DNA from: Archivesica marissinica | Taxonomy: Eukaryota; Mollusca; Bivalvia; Venerida; Vesicomyidae | Length of the DNA stretch: 64,000 nucleotides | NCBI GenBank assembly: GCA_014843695.1 | Contig: CM026401.1 | Coordinates: forward strand, 27,835,051-27,899,050 | Direction: 5' to 3' | Part shown: one piece after another, positions 47,501 to 62,764 of the stretch | Layout: each line of letters opens with the position of its first letter | Numbering within the stretch: the stretch's first letter is position 1 | Made by a program: the position numbers and the translations under genes | The notes under the pieces: model-generated | What the model saw: only the letters and a program-made list of their open reading frames with translations | Told to the model about the DNA's origin: nothing | Databases searched by the model: none

Positions 47501-50374
47501 AGCAATATCGATACGAAGATATCGTACAAAGACAAGCAATCTCCATACGAACATATGGTACAAAGACAAGCAATCTCGGTACGAACATATGGTACAAAGA
47601 CAAGCACTCTCGGTACGAACATATGGTACAAAGACAAGCAATCTCGGTACGAACATATGGTACAAAGACAAGCAATATCGGTACGTACATATGGTACAAA
47701 GACAAGCAATCTCCGTACGAACATATGGTACAAAGACAAGCAATCTCCGTACGAACATATGGTACAAAGACAAGCAATCTCGGTACGAACATATGGTACA
47801 AAGACAAGCAATCTCAGTACGAACATATGGTACAAAGACAAGCAATCTCGGTACGAACATATGGTACAAAGACAAACAATCTCGGTACGAACATATGGTA
47901 CAAAGACAAGCAATATCGGTACGAACATATGGTACAAAGACAAGCACTCTCGGTACGAACATATGGTACAAAGACAAGCAATATCGGTATGAACATATGG
48001 TACAAAGACAAGCAATCTCGGTACGAACATATGGTACAAAGGCGAGCAATATCGGTACGAACATATGGTACAAAGACATGTAATCTCGGTATGAACATAT
48101 GGTACAAAGACAAGCAATATCGATACGAAGATATCGTACAAAGACAAGCAATCTCCATACGAACATATGGTACAAAGACAAGCAATCTCGGTACGAACAT
48201 ATGGTACAAAGACAAACAATCTCGGTACGAACATATGGTACAAAGACAAGCAATATCGGTACGAACATATGGTACAAAGACAAGCAATCTCGGTACGAAC
48301 ATATGGTACAAAGACAAGCAATATCGGTATGAACATATGGTACAAAGACAAGCAATCTCGGTACGAACATATGGTACAAAGTCAAGCACTCTCCGTACGA
48401 ACATATGGTACAAAGACAAGCAATATCGGTACGAACATATGGTACAAAGACAAGCAATATCGGTACGAACATATGGTACAAAGACAAGCAATCTCGTACG
48501 AACATATGGTACAAAGACAAGCAATCTCGGTACGAACATATGGTACAAAGACAAGCAATCTCGGTACGAACATATGGTACAAAGACAAGCAATATCGGTA
48601 CGAACATATGGTACAAAGACAAGCAATCTCCGTACGAACATATGGTACAAAGACAAGCAATCTCCGTACGAACATATGGTACAAAGACAAGCAATCTCGG
48701 TACGAACATATGGTACAAAGACAAGCAATCTCGGTACGAACATATGGTACAAAGACAAGCAATCTCGGTACGAACATATGGTACAAAGACAAGCAATATC
48801 GGTACGAACATATGGTACAAAGACAAGAATCTCGGTAGATTGGTACAAAGCAGAATCTCGTACGAACATATGGTACAAAACAGCAATTCGGTACGAACAT
48901 ATGGTACAAAGACAGCAATTCGGTACGAACATATGGTACAAAGCAGCAATCTCGGTACGAACATATGGTACAAAGACAGAATCTCGGTACGAACATATGG
49001 TACAAAGACAAGCAATATCGGTACGAACATATGGTACAAAGACAAGCAATCTCCTACGAACATATGGTACAAAGACAAGCAATATCGGTACGAACATATG
49101 GTACAAAGACAAGCAATCTCCGTACGAACATATGGTACAAAGACAAGCAATCTCCGTACGAACATATGGTACAAAGACAAGCAATCTCGGTACGAACATA
49201 TGGTACAAAGACAAGCAATCTCGGTACGAACATATGGTACAAAGACAAGCAATCTCGGTACGAACATATGGTACAAAGACAAGCAATATCGGTACGAACA
49301 TATGGTACAAAGACAAGCAATCTCCGTACGAACATATGGTACAAAGACAAGCAATCTCCGTACGAACATATGGTACAAAGACAAGCAATCTCGGTACGAA
49401 CATATGGTACAAAGACAAGCAATCTCGGTACGAACATATGGTACAAAGACAAGCAATCTCGGTACGAACATATGGTACAAAGACAAGCAATATCGGTACG
49501 AACATATGGTACAAAGACAAGTAATCTCGGTATGAGATTCTGGTACAAAGTCATGTAATCTCGGTACGAACATATGGTACAAATACGAGCAATATCGGTA
49601 CGAACATATGGTACAAAGACAAGCAATATCGGTACGAACATATGGTACAAAGACAAGCAATCTCGGTACGAACATATGGTACAAAGACAGCAATCTCGGT
49701 ACGAACATATGGTACAAAGACAAGCAATTCGTACGACATATGGTACAAAGACAAGCAATCTCGGTACGAACATATGGTACAAAGACAAGCAATCTCGGTA
49801 CGAACATATGGTACAAAGACAAGCAATCTCGGTACGAACATATGGTACAAAGACAAGCAATCTCGGTACGAACATATGGTACAAAGACAAGCAATATCGG
49901 TACGAACATATGGTACAAAGACAAGCAATCTCCGTACGAACATATGGTACAAAGACAAGCAATCTCCGTACGAACATATGGTACAAAGACAAGCAATCTC
50001 GGTACGAACATATGGTACAAAGACAAGCAATCTCGGTACGAACATATGGTACAAAGACAAGCAATCTCGGTACGAACATATGGTACAAAGACAAGCAATC
50101 TCGGTACGAACATATGGTACAAAGACAAGCAATATCGGTACGAACATATGGTACAAAGACAAGCACTCTCGGTACGAACATATGGTACAAAGACAAGCAA
50201 TATCGGTACGAACATATGGTACAAAGACAAGCAATCTCGGTACGAACATATGGTACAAAGACAAGCAATATCGGTACGAACATATGGTACAAAGACAAGC
50301 AATCTCGGTATGAACATATGGTACAAAGACAAGCAATATCGATACGAACATATCGTACAAAGACAAGCAATCTC
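44591..50374. repeat. 34-bp minisatellite (family B), about 170 copies, cut by a gap
   Basis: The unit includes GGTACAAAGACAAGCAATCT and CGGTACGAACATAT. Main variants are ATCTCGG/ATCTCCG/ATATCGG and AGGCAATCACTG (mostly 44900-45720). It aligns base for base over most of the unit with family A (GGTACA-AGACA-G-AA-CTCG-TA-GA), so both derive from one ancestor. A marker block with ATACGAAGATATCGTAC repeats at about 47515 and 48127, an offset of 612 bp (18 units). The array runs into the N gap. Confidence 0.96.
48820..49060. other. low-quality consensus patch in the 34-bp array
   Basis: Units lose bases at many places (GACAAGAATCTCGGTAGATT, AAAACAGCAATTCGG, AAAGCAGCAATC) while flanking units are nearly perfect. 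A smaller patch lies at 49685-49745. Probably uncorrected read errors. Confidence 0.65.
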
Positions 50375-51374
50375 NNNNNNNNNNNNNNNNNNNNNNNNNN
50401 NNNNNNNNNNNNNNNNNNNNNNNNNNNNNNNNNNNNNNNNNNNNNNNNNNNNNNNNNNNNNNNNNNNNNNNNNNNNNNNNNNNNNNNNNNNNNNNNNNNN
50501 NNNNNNNNNNNNNNNNNNNNNNNNNNNNNNNNNNNNNNNNNNNNNNNNNNNNNNNNNNNNNNNNNNNNNNNNNNNNNNNNNNNNNNNNNNNNNNNNNNNN
50601 NNNNNNNNNNNNNNNNNNNNNNNNNNNNNNNNNNNNNNNNNNNNNNNNNNNNNNNNNNNNNNNNNNNNNNNNNNNNNNNNNNNNNNNNNNNNNNNNNNNN
50701 NNNNNNNNNNNNNNNNNNNNNNNNNNNNNNNNNNNNNNNNNNNNNNNNNNNNNNNNNNNNNNNNNNNNNNNNNNNNNNNNNNNNNNNNNNNNNNNNNNNN
50801 NNNNNNNNNNNNNNNNNNNNNNNNNNNNNNNNNNNNNNNNNNNNNNNNNNNNNNNNNNNNNNNNNNNNNNNNNNNNNNNNNNNNNNNNNNNNNNNNNNNN
50901 NNNNNNNNNNNNNNNNNNNNNNNNNNNNNNNNNNNNNNNNNNNNNNNNNNNNNNNNNNNNNNNNNNNNNNNNNNNNNNNNNNNNNNNNNNNNNNNNNNNN
51001 NNNNNNNNNNNNNNNNNNNNNNNNNNNNNNNNNNNNNNNNNNNNNNNNNNNNNNNNNNNNNNNNNNNNNNNNNNNNNNNNNNNNNNNNNNNNNNNNNNNN
51101 NNNNNNNNNNNNNNNNNNNNNNNNNNNNNNNNNNNNNNNNNNNNNNNNNNNNNNNNNNNNNNNNNNNNNNNNNNNNNNNNNNNNNNNNNNNNNNNNNNNN
51201 NNNNNNNNNNNNNNNNNNNNNNNNNNNNNNNNNNNNNNNNNNNNNNNNNNNNNNNNNNNNNNNNNNNNNNNNNNNNNNNNNNNNNNNNNNNNNNNNNNNN
51301 NNNNNNNNNNNNNNNNNNNNNNNNNNNNNNNNNNNNNNNNNNNNNNNNNNNNNNNNNNNNNNNNNNNNNNNNNN
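50375..51374. other. assembly gap, exactly 1000 N
   Basis: A run of 1000 N separates the 34-bp array from the 23-bp array. The round length suggests a placeholder, so the true distance and the junction are unknown. Confidence 0.99.
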
Positions 51375-54300
51375 TACAATCACTATACAAGACAAGTGTA
51401 CAATCACTATACAGGCCATTGTACAATCACTATACAGACAAGTGTACAATCACTATACAGACAAGTGTACAATCACTATACAGGCCAGTGTACAATCACT
51501 ATACAGACCAGTGTACAATCACTATACAGACAAGTGTACAATCACTATACAGACCAGTGTACAATCACTATACAGACCAGTGTACAATCACTATACAGAC
51601 ACGTGTACAATCACTATACAGACAAGTGTACAATCACTATACAGACAGGTGTACAATCACTATACAGACCAGTGTACAATCACTATACAGACCAGTGTAC
51701 AATCACTATACAAGACCAGTGTACAATAACTATACAGACCAGTGTACAATCACTATACAGACCAGTGTACAATCACTATACAGAATACAGTGTACAATCA
51801 CTATACAGGCCAGTGTAAAATCACTATACAGACACGTGTACAATCACTATACAGACAAGTGTACAATCACTATACAGACCAGTGTACAATCACTATACAG
51901 ACAATTGTACAATCACTATACAGGCCAGTGTACAATCACTATACAGACCAGTGTACAATCACTATACAGGCCAGTGTACAATCACTATACAGACCAGTGT
52001 ACAATCACTATACAGACAAGTGTACAATCACTATACAGACCAGTGTACAATCACTATACAGACCAGTGTACAATCACTATACAGGCCATTGTACAATCAC
52101 TATACAGACCAGTGTACAATCACTATACAGACAAGTGTACAATCACTATACAGACCAGTGTACACTCACTATACAGACCAGTGTACAATCACTATACAGG
52201 CCATTGTACAATCACTATACAGACCAGTGTACAATCACTATACAGACCAGTGTACAATCACTATACAGGCCAGTGTACAATCACTATACAGCCAGTGTGC
52301 AATCACTATACAGACCAGTGTACAATCACTATACAGACCAGTGTACAATCACTATATACAGACAAGTGTACAATCACTATACAGACAAATATACAATCAC
52401 TATACAGACCAGTGTACAATCACTATACAGACCAGTGTACAATCACTATACAGACCAGTGTACAATCACTATACAGGCCGTTGTACAATCACTATACAGG
52501 CCAGTGTACAATCACTATACAGAATACAGTGTACAATCACTATACAAGCCAGTGTACAATCACTATACAAGACCAGTGTACACTCATTATACAGGCCTTT
52601 GTACAATCACTATACAGGTCAGTGTACAACAAGTGTACAATCACTATACAAGACCAGTGTACAATCACTATACAGGCCATTGTACAATCACTCTACAGAC
52701 AAGTGTACAATCACTATACAGACAAGTGTACAATCACTATACAGACCAGTGTACAATCACTATACAGACCAGTGTACAATCACTATACAGGCCATTGTAC
52801 AATCACTATACAGACCAGTGTACAATCACTATACAGACCAGTGTACAATCACTATAAAAGCCAGTGTGCAATCACTATACAGGCCAGTGTGCAATCACTA
52901 TACAGACCAGTGTACAATCACTATACAGACCAGTGTACAATCACTATACATACAAGTGTACAATCACTATACAGACAAGTGTACAATCACTATACAAGCC
53001 AGTGTACAATTACTATACAGGCCAGTGTACAATCACTATACAGGCCACTGTACAATCACTATACAGACAAGTGTACACTCACTATACAGGCCAGTGTACA
53101 ATCACTATACAGAATGTACAATCACTATACAGACAAGTGTACAATCACTATTCATGCCAGTGTACAATCACTATACAGGCCAATATACAATCACTATACA
53201 GACCAGTGTACAATCACTATACATACCAATGTACAATCACTTTAAAGGCCAGTGTGCAATCACTATACAGGCCAGTGTGCAATCACTATACAGACCAGTG
53301 TACAATCACTATACAGACCAGTGTACAATCACTATACAGACAAGTGTACAATCACTATACAGGCCAATATACAATCACTATACAGACCAGTGTACAATCA
53401 CTATACATACCAATGTACAATCACTATAAAGGCCAGTGTGCAATCACTATACAGGCCAGTGTGCAATCACTATACAGACCAGTGTACAATCACTATACAG
53501 ACCAGTGTACAATCACTATACAGACAAGTGTACACTCACTATACAGACCAGTGTACAATCACTATACAGGCCATTGTACAATCACTATACATGCCAGTGT
53601 ACAATCACTATACAAGACCAGTGTACAATCACTATACAAGACCAGTGTACAATCACTATACAAGACCAGTGTACATTCACTATACAGGCCATTGTATATT
53701 CACTATACAGAATATAGTGTACAATCACTATACAAGACCAGTGTACACTCACTATACAGGTCATTGTACAATCACTATACAGGCCATTGTACAATCACTA
53801 TACAGGCCAGTATACATTCACTATACAGAATACAGTGTACAATCACTATACAGACAAGTGTACAATCACTATAAAGGCCAGTGTGCAATCACTATACAGC
53901 CAGTGTGCAATCACTATACAGACCAGTGTAAAATCACTATACAGACCAGTGTACAATCACTATACAGACAATTGTACAATCACTATACAGACAAATATAC
54001 AATCACTATACATACCAGTGTACAATCACTATACAGACCAGTGTACACTCACTATACAGACCAGTGTACAATCACTATACAGGCCATTGTACAATCACTA
54101 TACAGGCCAGTGTACAATCACTTTACAGAATACAGTGTACAATCACTATACAAGCCAGTGTACAGTTACTATACAAGACCAGTGTACACTCATTATACAG
54201 GCCATTGTACAATCACTATACCGGCCAGTGTACAGTCACTATACAAGACCAGTGTACAATCACTATACAGGCCATTGTACAATCACTATACAGACCAGTG

Positions 54301-57300
54301 TACAATCACTATAAAGGCCAGTGTGCAATCACTATACAGGCCAGTGTGCAATCACTATACAGACCAGTGTACAATCACTATACAGACCAGTGTACAATCA
54401 CTATACATACAAGTGTACAATCACTATACAGACAAGTGTACAATCACTATACAAGCCAGTGTACAATTACTATACAGGCCAGTGTACAATCACTATACAG
54501 GCCAGTGTACAATCACTATACAGACAAGTGTACACTCACTATACAGGCCAGTGTACAATCACTATACAGAATGTACAATCACTATACAGACAAGTGTACA
54601 ATCACTATACATGCCAGTGTACAATCACTATACAGGCCAATATACAATCACTATAGAGACCAGTGTACAATCACTATACATACCAATGTACAATCACTAT
54701 AAAGGCCAGTGTGCAATCACTATACAGGCCAGTGTGCAATCACTATACAGACCAGTGTACAATCACTATACAGACCAGTGTACAATCACTATACAGACAA
54801 GTGTACAATCACTATACAGGCCAGTGTACAATCACTATACATACCAATGTACAATCACTATAAAGGCCAGTGTGCAATCACTATACAGACCAGTGTACAA
54901 TCACTATACAGGCCAGTGTGCAATCACTATACAGACCAGTGTACAATCACTATACAGAGCAGTGTACAATCACTATACAGACAAGTGTACACTCACTATA
55001 CAGACAAGTGTACAATCACTATACAGACCAGAGTACAATCACTATACAGACCAGTGTACAATCACTATACAGACCAGTGTACAATCACTATACAGGCCAT
55101 TGTACAATCACTATACATGCCAGTGTACAATCACTATACAAGACCAGTGTACAATCACTATACAAGACCAGTGTACATTCACTATACAGGCCATTGTACA
55201 ATCACTATACAGGCCAGTGTACAATCACTATACAAGACCAGTGTACACTCACTATACAGGTCATTGTACAATCACTATACAGGCCATTGTACAATCACTA
55301 TACAGGCCAGTATACATTCACTATACAGAATACAGTGTACAATCACTATACAGACAAGTGTACAATCACTATAAAGGCCAGTGTGCAATCACTATACAGC
55401 CAGTGTGCAATCACTATACAGACCAGTGTAAAATCACTATACAGACCAGTGTACAATCACTATACAGACAAATATACAATCACTATACAGACCAGTGTAC
55501 AATCACTATACAGACCAGTGTACACTCACTATACAGACCAGTGTACAATCACTATACAGGCCATTGTACAATCACTATACAGGCCAGTGTACAATCACTA
55601 TACAGAATACAGTGTACAATCACTATACAAGCCAGTGTACAATCACTATACAAGACCAGTGTACACTCATTATACAGGCCATTGTACAATCACTATACAG
55701 GCCAGTGTACAGTCACTATACAAGACCAGTGTACACTCACTATACAGGCCAGTGAACAATCACTATACAGGCCATTGTACAATCACTATACAGACCAGTG
55801 TACATTCACTATACAGAATACAGTGTACAATCACTATACAGGCCAGTGTACAATCACTATACAGACAAGTGTACACTCACTATACAGGCCAGTGTACAAT
55901 CACTATACAAGCAAGTGTACAATCACTATACAGGCCAGTGTACAATCACTATATATGACCAGTGCATCACTATACGGACAAGTGTACAATCACTATACAG
56001 ACCAGTGTACAATCACTATACAGACCAGTGTACAATCACTATACAGACAAGTGTACAATCACTATACAGACAAGTGTACAATCACTATACAGACAAGTGT
56101 ACAATCACTTTACAGACAAGTCTACAATCACTATACAGACAAGTGTACAATCATTATACAAGACCAGTGTACACTCACTATACAGGCCATTGTACAATCA
56201 CTATACAGGCCAGTGTACAATCACTATACAAGACCAGTGTACAATCACTATACAGGCCATTGTACAATCACTCTACAGACAAGTGTACAATCACTATACA
56301 GACAAGTGTACAATCTCTATACAGACCAGTGTACAATCACTATACAGACCAGTGTACAATCATTATACAGGCCAGTGTACACTCACTATACAGACACGTG
56401 TACAATCACTATACAGACAAGTGTACAATCACTATACAGACCAGTGTACAATCACTATACAGACAAGTGTACAATCACTATACAGACCAGTGTACAATCA
56501 CTATACAAGACCAGTGTACAATCACTATACAGACCAGTGTACAATCACTATACAGACAAGTGTACAATCACTATACAGACCAGTGTACAATCACTATACA
56601 GACCAGTGTACAATCACTATACAGGCCATTGTACAATCACTATACAGACCAGTGTACAATCACTATACAGACCAGTGTACAATCACTATACAGACCAGTG
56701 TACAATCACTATACAGACCAGTGTACAATCACTATACAGACAAGTGTACACTCGCTATACAGGCCAGTGTACACTCGCTATACCGAGTGTACAATCACTA
56801 TACAGACAAGTGTACAATCACTATACAGACCAGTGTACAATTACTATACAAAGTGTACAATCACTATACAGAATACGTGTACAATCACTATACAGAATAC
56901 AGTGTACAATCACTATACAGACAAGTGTACAATCACTATACAGGCCAGTGTACAATCACTATACAGACCAGTGTACACTCACTATACAGGCCAGTGTACA
57001 ATCACTATACAGTCCAGTGTACAATCACTATACAGACAAGTGTACAATCACTATACAAGCCAGTGTACAATTACTATACAGGCCAGTGTACAATCACTAT
57101 ACAGACAAGTGTACAATCACTATACAGACCAGTGTACAATCACTATACAGGCCAGTGTACAATCACTATACAGGCCAGTGTACAATCACTATACAGACAA
57201 GTGTACACTCACTATACAGGCCAGTGTACAATCTCTATACAGAGTGTACAATCACTATACAGACAAGTGTACACTCACTATACAGGCCAGTGTACAATCA

Positions 57301-60300
57301 CTATACAGTCCAGTGTACAATCACTATACAGACAAGTGTACAATCACTATACAAGCCAGTGTACAATTACTATACAGGCCAGTGTACAATCACTATACAG
57401 ACAAGTGTACAAAAACTATACAGACCAGTGTACAATCACTATACAGACCAGTGTACAATCACTATACAAGACCAGTGTACAATCACTATACAGACCAGTA
57501 TACAATCACTATACAGACAAGTGTACACTCACTATACAGACCAGTGTACAATCACTATACAGACCAGTGTACAATCACTATACAGACCAGTGTACAATCA
57601 CTATACAGGCCAGTGTGCAATCACTATACAGACCAGTGTAGAATCACTATACAGACCAGTGTACAATCACTATACAGACAAGTGTACACTCGCTATACAG
57701 GCCAGTGTACACTCGCTATACCGAGTGTACACTCACTATACAGACAAGTGTACAATCACTATACAGACCAGTGTACAATCACTATACAAAGTGTACAATC
57801 ACTATACAGAATACGGTGTACAATCACTATACAGAATACAGTGTACAATCACTATACAGACAAGTGTACCATCACTATACAGGCCAGTGTACAATCACTA
57901 TACAGACCATTGTACAATCACTATACAGTCCAGTGTACAATCACTATACAGACAAGTGTACAATCACTATACAAGCCAGTGTACAATTACTATACAGGCC
58001 AGTGTACAATCACTATACAGACAAGTGTACAATCACTATACAGACCAGTGTACAATCACTATACAGGCCAGTGTACAATCACTATACAGGCCAGTGTACA
58101 ATCACTATACAGACTAGTGTACACTCACTATACAGGCCAGTGTACAATCTCTATACAGAGTGTACAATCACTATACAGACAAGTGTACAATCACTATACA
58201 GGCCAGTGTACAATCACTATACAGGCCAGTGTACAATCACTATACAGACCAGTGTACAATCACTATACATGCCAGTGTACAATCACTATACAGGCCAGTG
58301 TACAATCACTATACAGACCAGTGTACAATCACTATACAGACCAGTGTACAATCACTATACAGGCCAGTGTACAATCACTATACAGGCCAGTGTACAATCA
58401 CTATACAGAAACAGTGTACAATCACTATACAGACCAGTGTACAATCACTATACAGGCCAGTGTACAATCACTATACAGGCCAGTGTACAATCACTATACA
58501 GACCAGTGTACAATCACTATACAGGCCAGTGTACAATCACTATACAGGCCAGTGTACAATCACTATACAGACCAGTGTACAATCACTATACAGACCAGTG
58601 TACAATCACTATACCAGTGTACAATCACTATACAGACCAGTGTACAATCACTATACAGACCAGTGTACAATCACTATACAGGCCATTGTACAATCACTAT
58701 ACAGGCCAGTGTACAATCACTATACAGAATACAGTGTACAATCACTATACAAGACCAGTGTACATTCACTATACAGGCCATTGTACAATCACTATACAGG
58801 CCAGTGTACAATCACTATACAAGACCAGTGTACACTCACTATACAGGTCATTGTACAATCACTATACAGGCCATTGTACAATCACTATGCAGGCCAGTAT
58901 ACATTCACTATACAGAATATAGTGTACAATCACTATACAGGCAAGTGTACAATCACTCTACAGACAAGTGTACAATCACTATACAGACAAGTGTACAATC
59001 ACTATACAGACAAGTGTACAATCACTATACAGACCAGTGTATAATCACTATACAGACCAGTGTACAATCACTATACAGGCCAGTGTACAATCACTATACA
59101 GACAAGTGTACAATCACTATACAGTCAAGTGTACAATCACTATACAGACCAGTATACAATCACTATAAGGACAAGTGTACAATCACTATACAGACCAGTG
59201 TACAATCACTATACAGACCAGTGTACAATCACTATACAGACCAGTGTACAATCACTATACAGGCCATTGTACAATCACTATACAGGCCAGTGTACAATCA
59301 CTATACAGAATACAGTGTACAATCACTATACAGACCAGTGTACAACCACTATACAGGCCATTGTACAATCACTATACAGGCCAGTGTACAATCACTATAC
59401 AAGATCAGTGTACACTCACTATACAGGCCATTGTAAAATCACTATACAGGCCATTGTACAATCACTATACAGGCCAGTGTACATTCACTATACAGAATAT
59501 AGTGTACAATCACTATACAGACAAGTGTACAATCACTATACAGACAAGTGTACACTCACTATACAGACCAGTGTACAATCACTATACAGACAAGTGTACA
59601 ATCACTATACAGACCAGTGTACAATCACTATACAGACCAGTGTACAATCACTATACCAGACCAGTGTACAATCACTATACAGAATACAGTGTACAATCAC
59701 TATACAGGCCAGTGTACATTCACTATACAGGCAAGTGTACAATCACTATACAGACAAGTGTACAATCACTATACAGACCAGTGTACAATCACTATACAGA
59801 CAAGTGTACAATCACTATACAGACCAGTGTACAATCACTATACAGACAAGTGTACAATCACTATACAGACCAGTGTACAATCACTATACAGACCAGTGTA
59901 CAATCACTATACAGACAAGTGTACAATCACTATACAGACCAGTGTACAATCACTATACAGACCAGTGTACAATCACTATACAGGCCATTGTACAATCACT
60001 ATACAGACCAGTGTACAATCACAATACAGACCAGTGTACAATCACTATAAAGGTAAGTGTGCAATCACTATACAGGCCAGTTTGCAATCACTATACAAAC
60101 CAGTGTACAATCACTATACAGACCAGTGTACAATCACTATACAGACAAGTGTACAATCACTATACAGACCAGTGTACAATCACTATACAGACCAGTGTAC
60201 AATCACTATACAGACCAGTGTACAATCACTATACAGACCAGTGTACAATCACTATACAGGCCAGTGTACTATCACTATACAGGCCAGTGTACAATCACTA

Positions 60301-62764
60301 TACAGAATACAGTGTACAATCACTATACAAGCCAGTGTACAATCACTATACAGACCAGTGTACAATCACTATACAGACCAGTGTACACTCACTATACAGG
60401 CCAGTGTACAATCACTATACAGGCCAGTGTACAATCACTATACAGACAAGTGTACAATCACTATACAGGCCAGTGTACAATCACTATACAGACCAGTGTA
60501 CAATCACTATACAGACAAGTGTACAATCACTATACAGACCAGTGTACAATCACTATACAGACCAGTGTACAATCACTATACAGACCAGTGTACAATCACT
60601 ATACAGACCAGTGTACAATCACTATACAGACCAGTGTACAATCACTATACAGACCAGTGTACAATCACTATACAGGCCAGTGTACAATCACTATACAGAC
60701 CAGTGTACAATCACTATACAGACAGTGTACAATCACTATACAGACCAGTGTACAATCACTATACAGACAAGTGTACAATCACTATACAGGCCAGTGTACA
60801 ATCACTATACAGACCAGTGTACACTCACTATACAGGACAGTGTACAATCACTATACAGTCCAGTGTACAATCACTATACAGACAAGTGTACAATCACTAT
60901 ACAAGCCAGTGTACAATCACTATACAGAGTGTACAATCACTATACAGACTAGTGTACAATCACTATACAGACCAGTGTACAATCACTATACAGACTAGTG
61001 TACAATCACTATACAGGCCAGTGTACAATCACTATACAGACAAGTGTACACTCACTATACAGGCCAGTGTACAATCACTATACAGAGTGTACAATCACTA
61101 TACAGACAAGTGTACAATCACTATACAGGCCAGTGTACAATCACTATACAGACAAGTGTACAATCACTATACAGGCCAGTGTACAATCACTATACAGAGT
61201 GTACAATCGCTATACAGACAACAAGTGTACACTCACTATACAGGCCAGTGTACCATCACTATACAGAGTGTACAATCACTATACAGCAAGTGTACAATCA
61301 CTATACAGGCCAGTATACAATCACTATACAGAAAGTGTACACTCACTATACAGGCCAGTGTCAATCACAATACCGAGTGTACAATCATTATACAGAATAC
61401 AGTGTACATTCACTATACAGAATACAGTGTACAATCACTATACAGAATACAGTGTACAATCACTATACAGACCAGTGTACAATCACTATACAGACCAGTG
61501 TACAATCACTATACAGACCAGTGTACAATCACTATACAGAATACAGTGTACAATCACTATACAGGCCAGTGTACAATCACTATACAGACAAGTGTACAAT
61601 CACTATACAGACCAGTGTACAATCACTATACAGACAAGTGTACAATCACTATACAGCCAGTGTACAATCACTATACAAGACCAGTGTACACTCACTATAC
61701 AGGCCATTGTACAATCACTATACAGGCCAGGTCAATCACTATACAGCCAGTGTCAATCACTATAAAGACCAGTGTACAATCACTATACAGACCAGTGTAC
61801 AATCACTATACAGACAAGTGTACAATCACTATACAGACCAGTGTACAATCACTATACAGACCAGTGTACAATCACTATACAGACCAGTGTACAATCACTA
61901 TACAGGCCATTGTACAATCACTATACAAACCAGTGTACAATCACTATACAGACCAGTGTACAATCACTATACAGGACAGTGTGCAATCACTATACAGGCA
62001 GTGTGCAATCACTATACAGACCAGTGTACAATCACTATACAGACCAGTGTACAATCACTATACAGGCCAGTGTACAATCACTATACAGACAAGTGTACAA
62101 TCACTATACAGACCAGTGTACAATCACTATACAGACCAGTGTACAATCACTATACAGACGTGTACAATCACTATACAGACAGTGTACAATCATATACAGG
62201 CAGTGTACAATCACTATACAGACAGTGTACAATCACTATACAGACAAGTGTACAATCACTATACAGAAAAGTGTACAATCACTATACAGGCAAGTGTACA
62301 ATCACTATACAGACCAGTGTACAATCACTATACAGGCCAGTGTACAATCACTATACAGTCCATTGTACAATCACTATACAGACAAGTGTACAATCACTAT
62401 ACAGGGTGTTTTTGGTGTTTTGTGTTTTGGGTGTTTTTGTGTTTTGGTGTTTTGGGTGTGTTTGGGTGTGTTTACCAGTGTACAATCACTATACAGACCA
62501 GTGTACAATCACTATACAGACAAGTGTACATTCACTATACAGTCAGTGTACAATCACTATACAGACCAGTGTACAATCGCTATACAGGCCATTGTACAAT
62601 CACTATACAGACCAGTGTACAATCACTATACAGGTAGTTGTACAATCACTATACAGGCCAGTGTACAATCACTATACAGAATACAGTGTACAATCACTAT
62701 AAAAGCCAGTGTACAATCACTATACAAGACCAGTGTACACTCATTATACAGGCCATTGTACAAT
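51375..62764. repeat. 23-bp minisatellite, about 495 copies
   Basis: The unit starts GTACAATCACTATACAG and ends with ACCAGT, ACAAGT, GCCAGT or GCCATT. Longer variants have CAAGACCAGT or CAGAATACAGT, and a few units have GTGCAATCACTATAAAGG. Block duplications are visible; for example the text from about 53821 recurs at 55321 (offset 1500). Long + strand ORFs (to 1621 codons) have a 23-residue period and are repeat artefacts. Base losses become common from about 61190 on. Confidence 0.97.
62404..62475. other. G/T-only insert in the 23-bp array, probable sequencing artefact
   Basis: An almost purely G/T stretch (GGGTGTTTTTGGTGTTTTGT ... GGGTGTGTTT) interrupts otherwise regular units. It has the complementary look of the A/C-only text at 25390-25665. 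It lies close to a scaffold gap and among units with missing bases. Confidence 0.65.

Noticed and set aside
53252..58117. 1621-codon and other very long + strand ORFs in the 23-bp array
   Set aside because: The period is 23 residues (three units), several overlapping frames are open at once, and some ORFs run through the N gaps.
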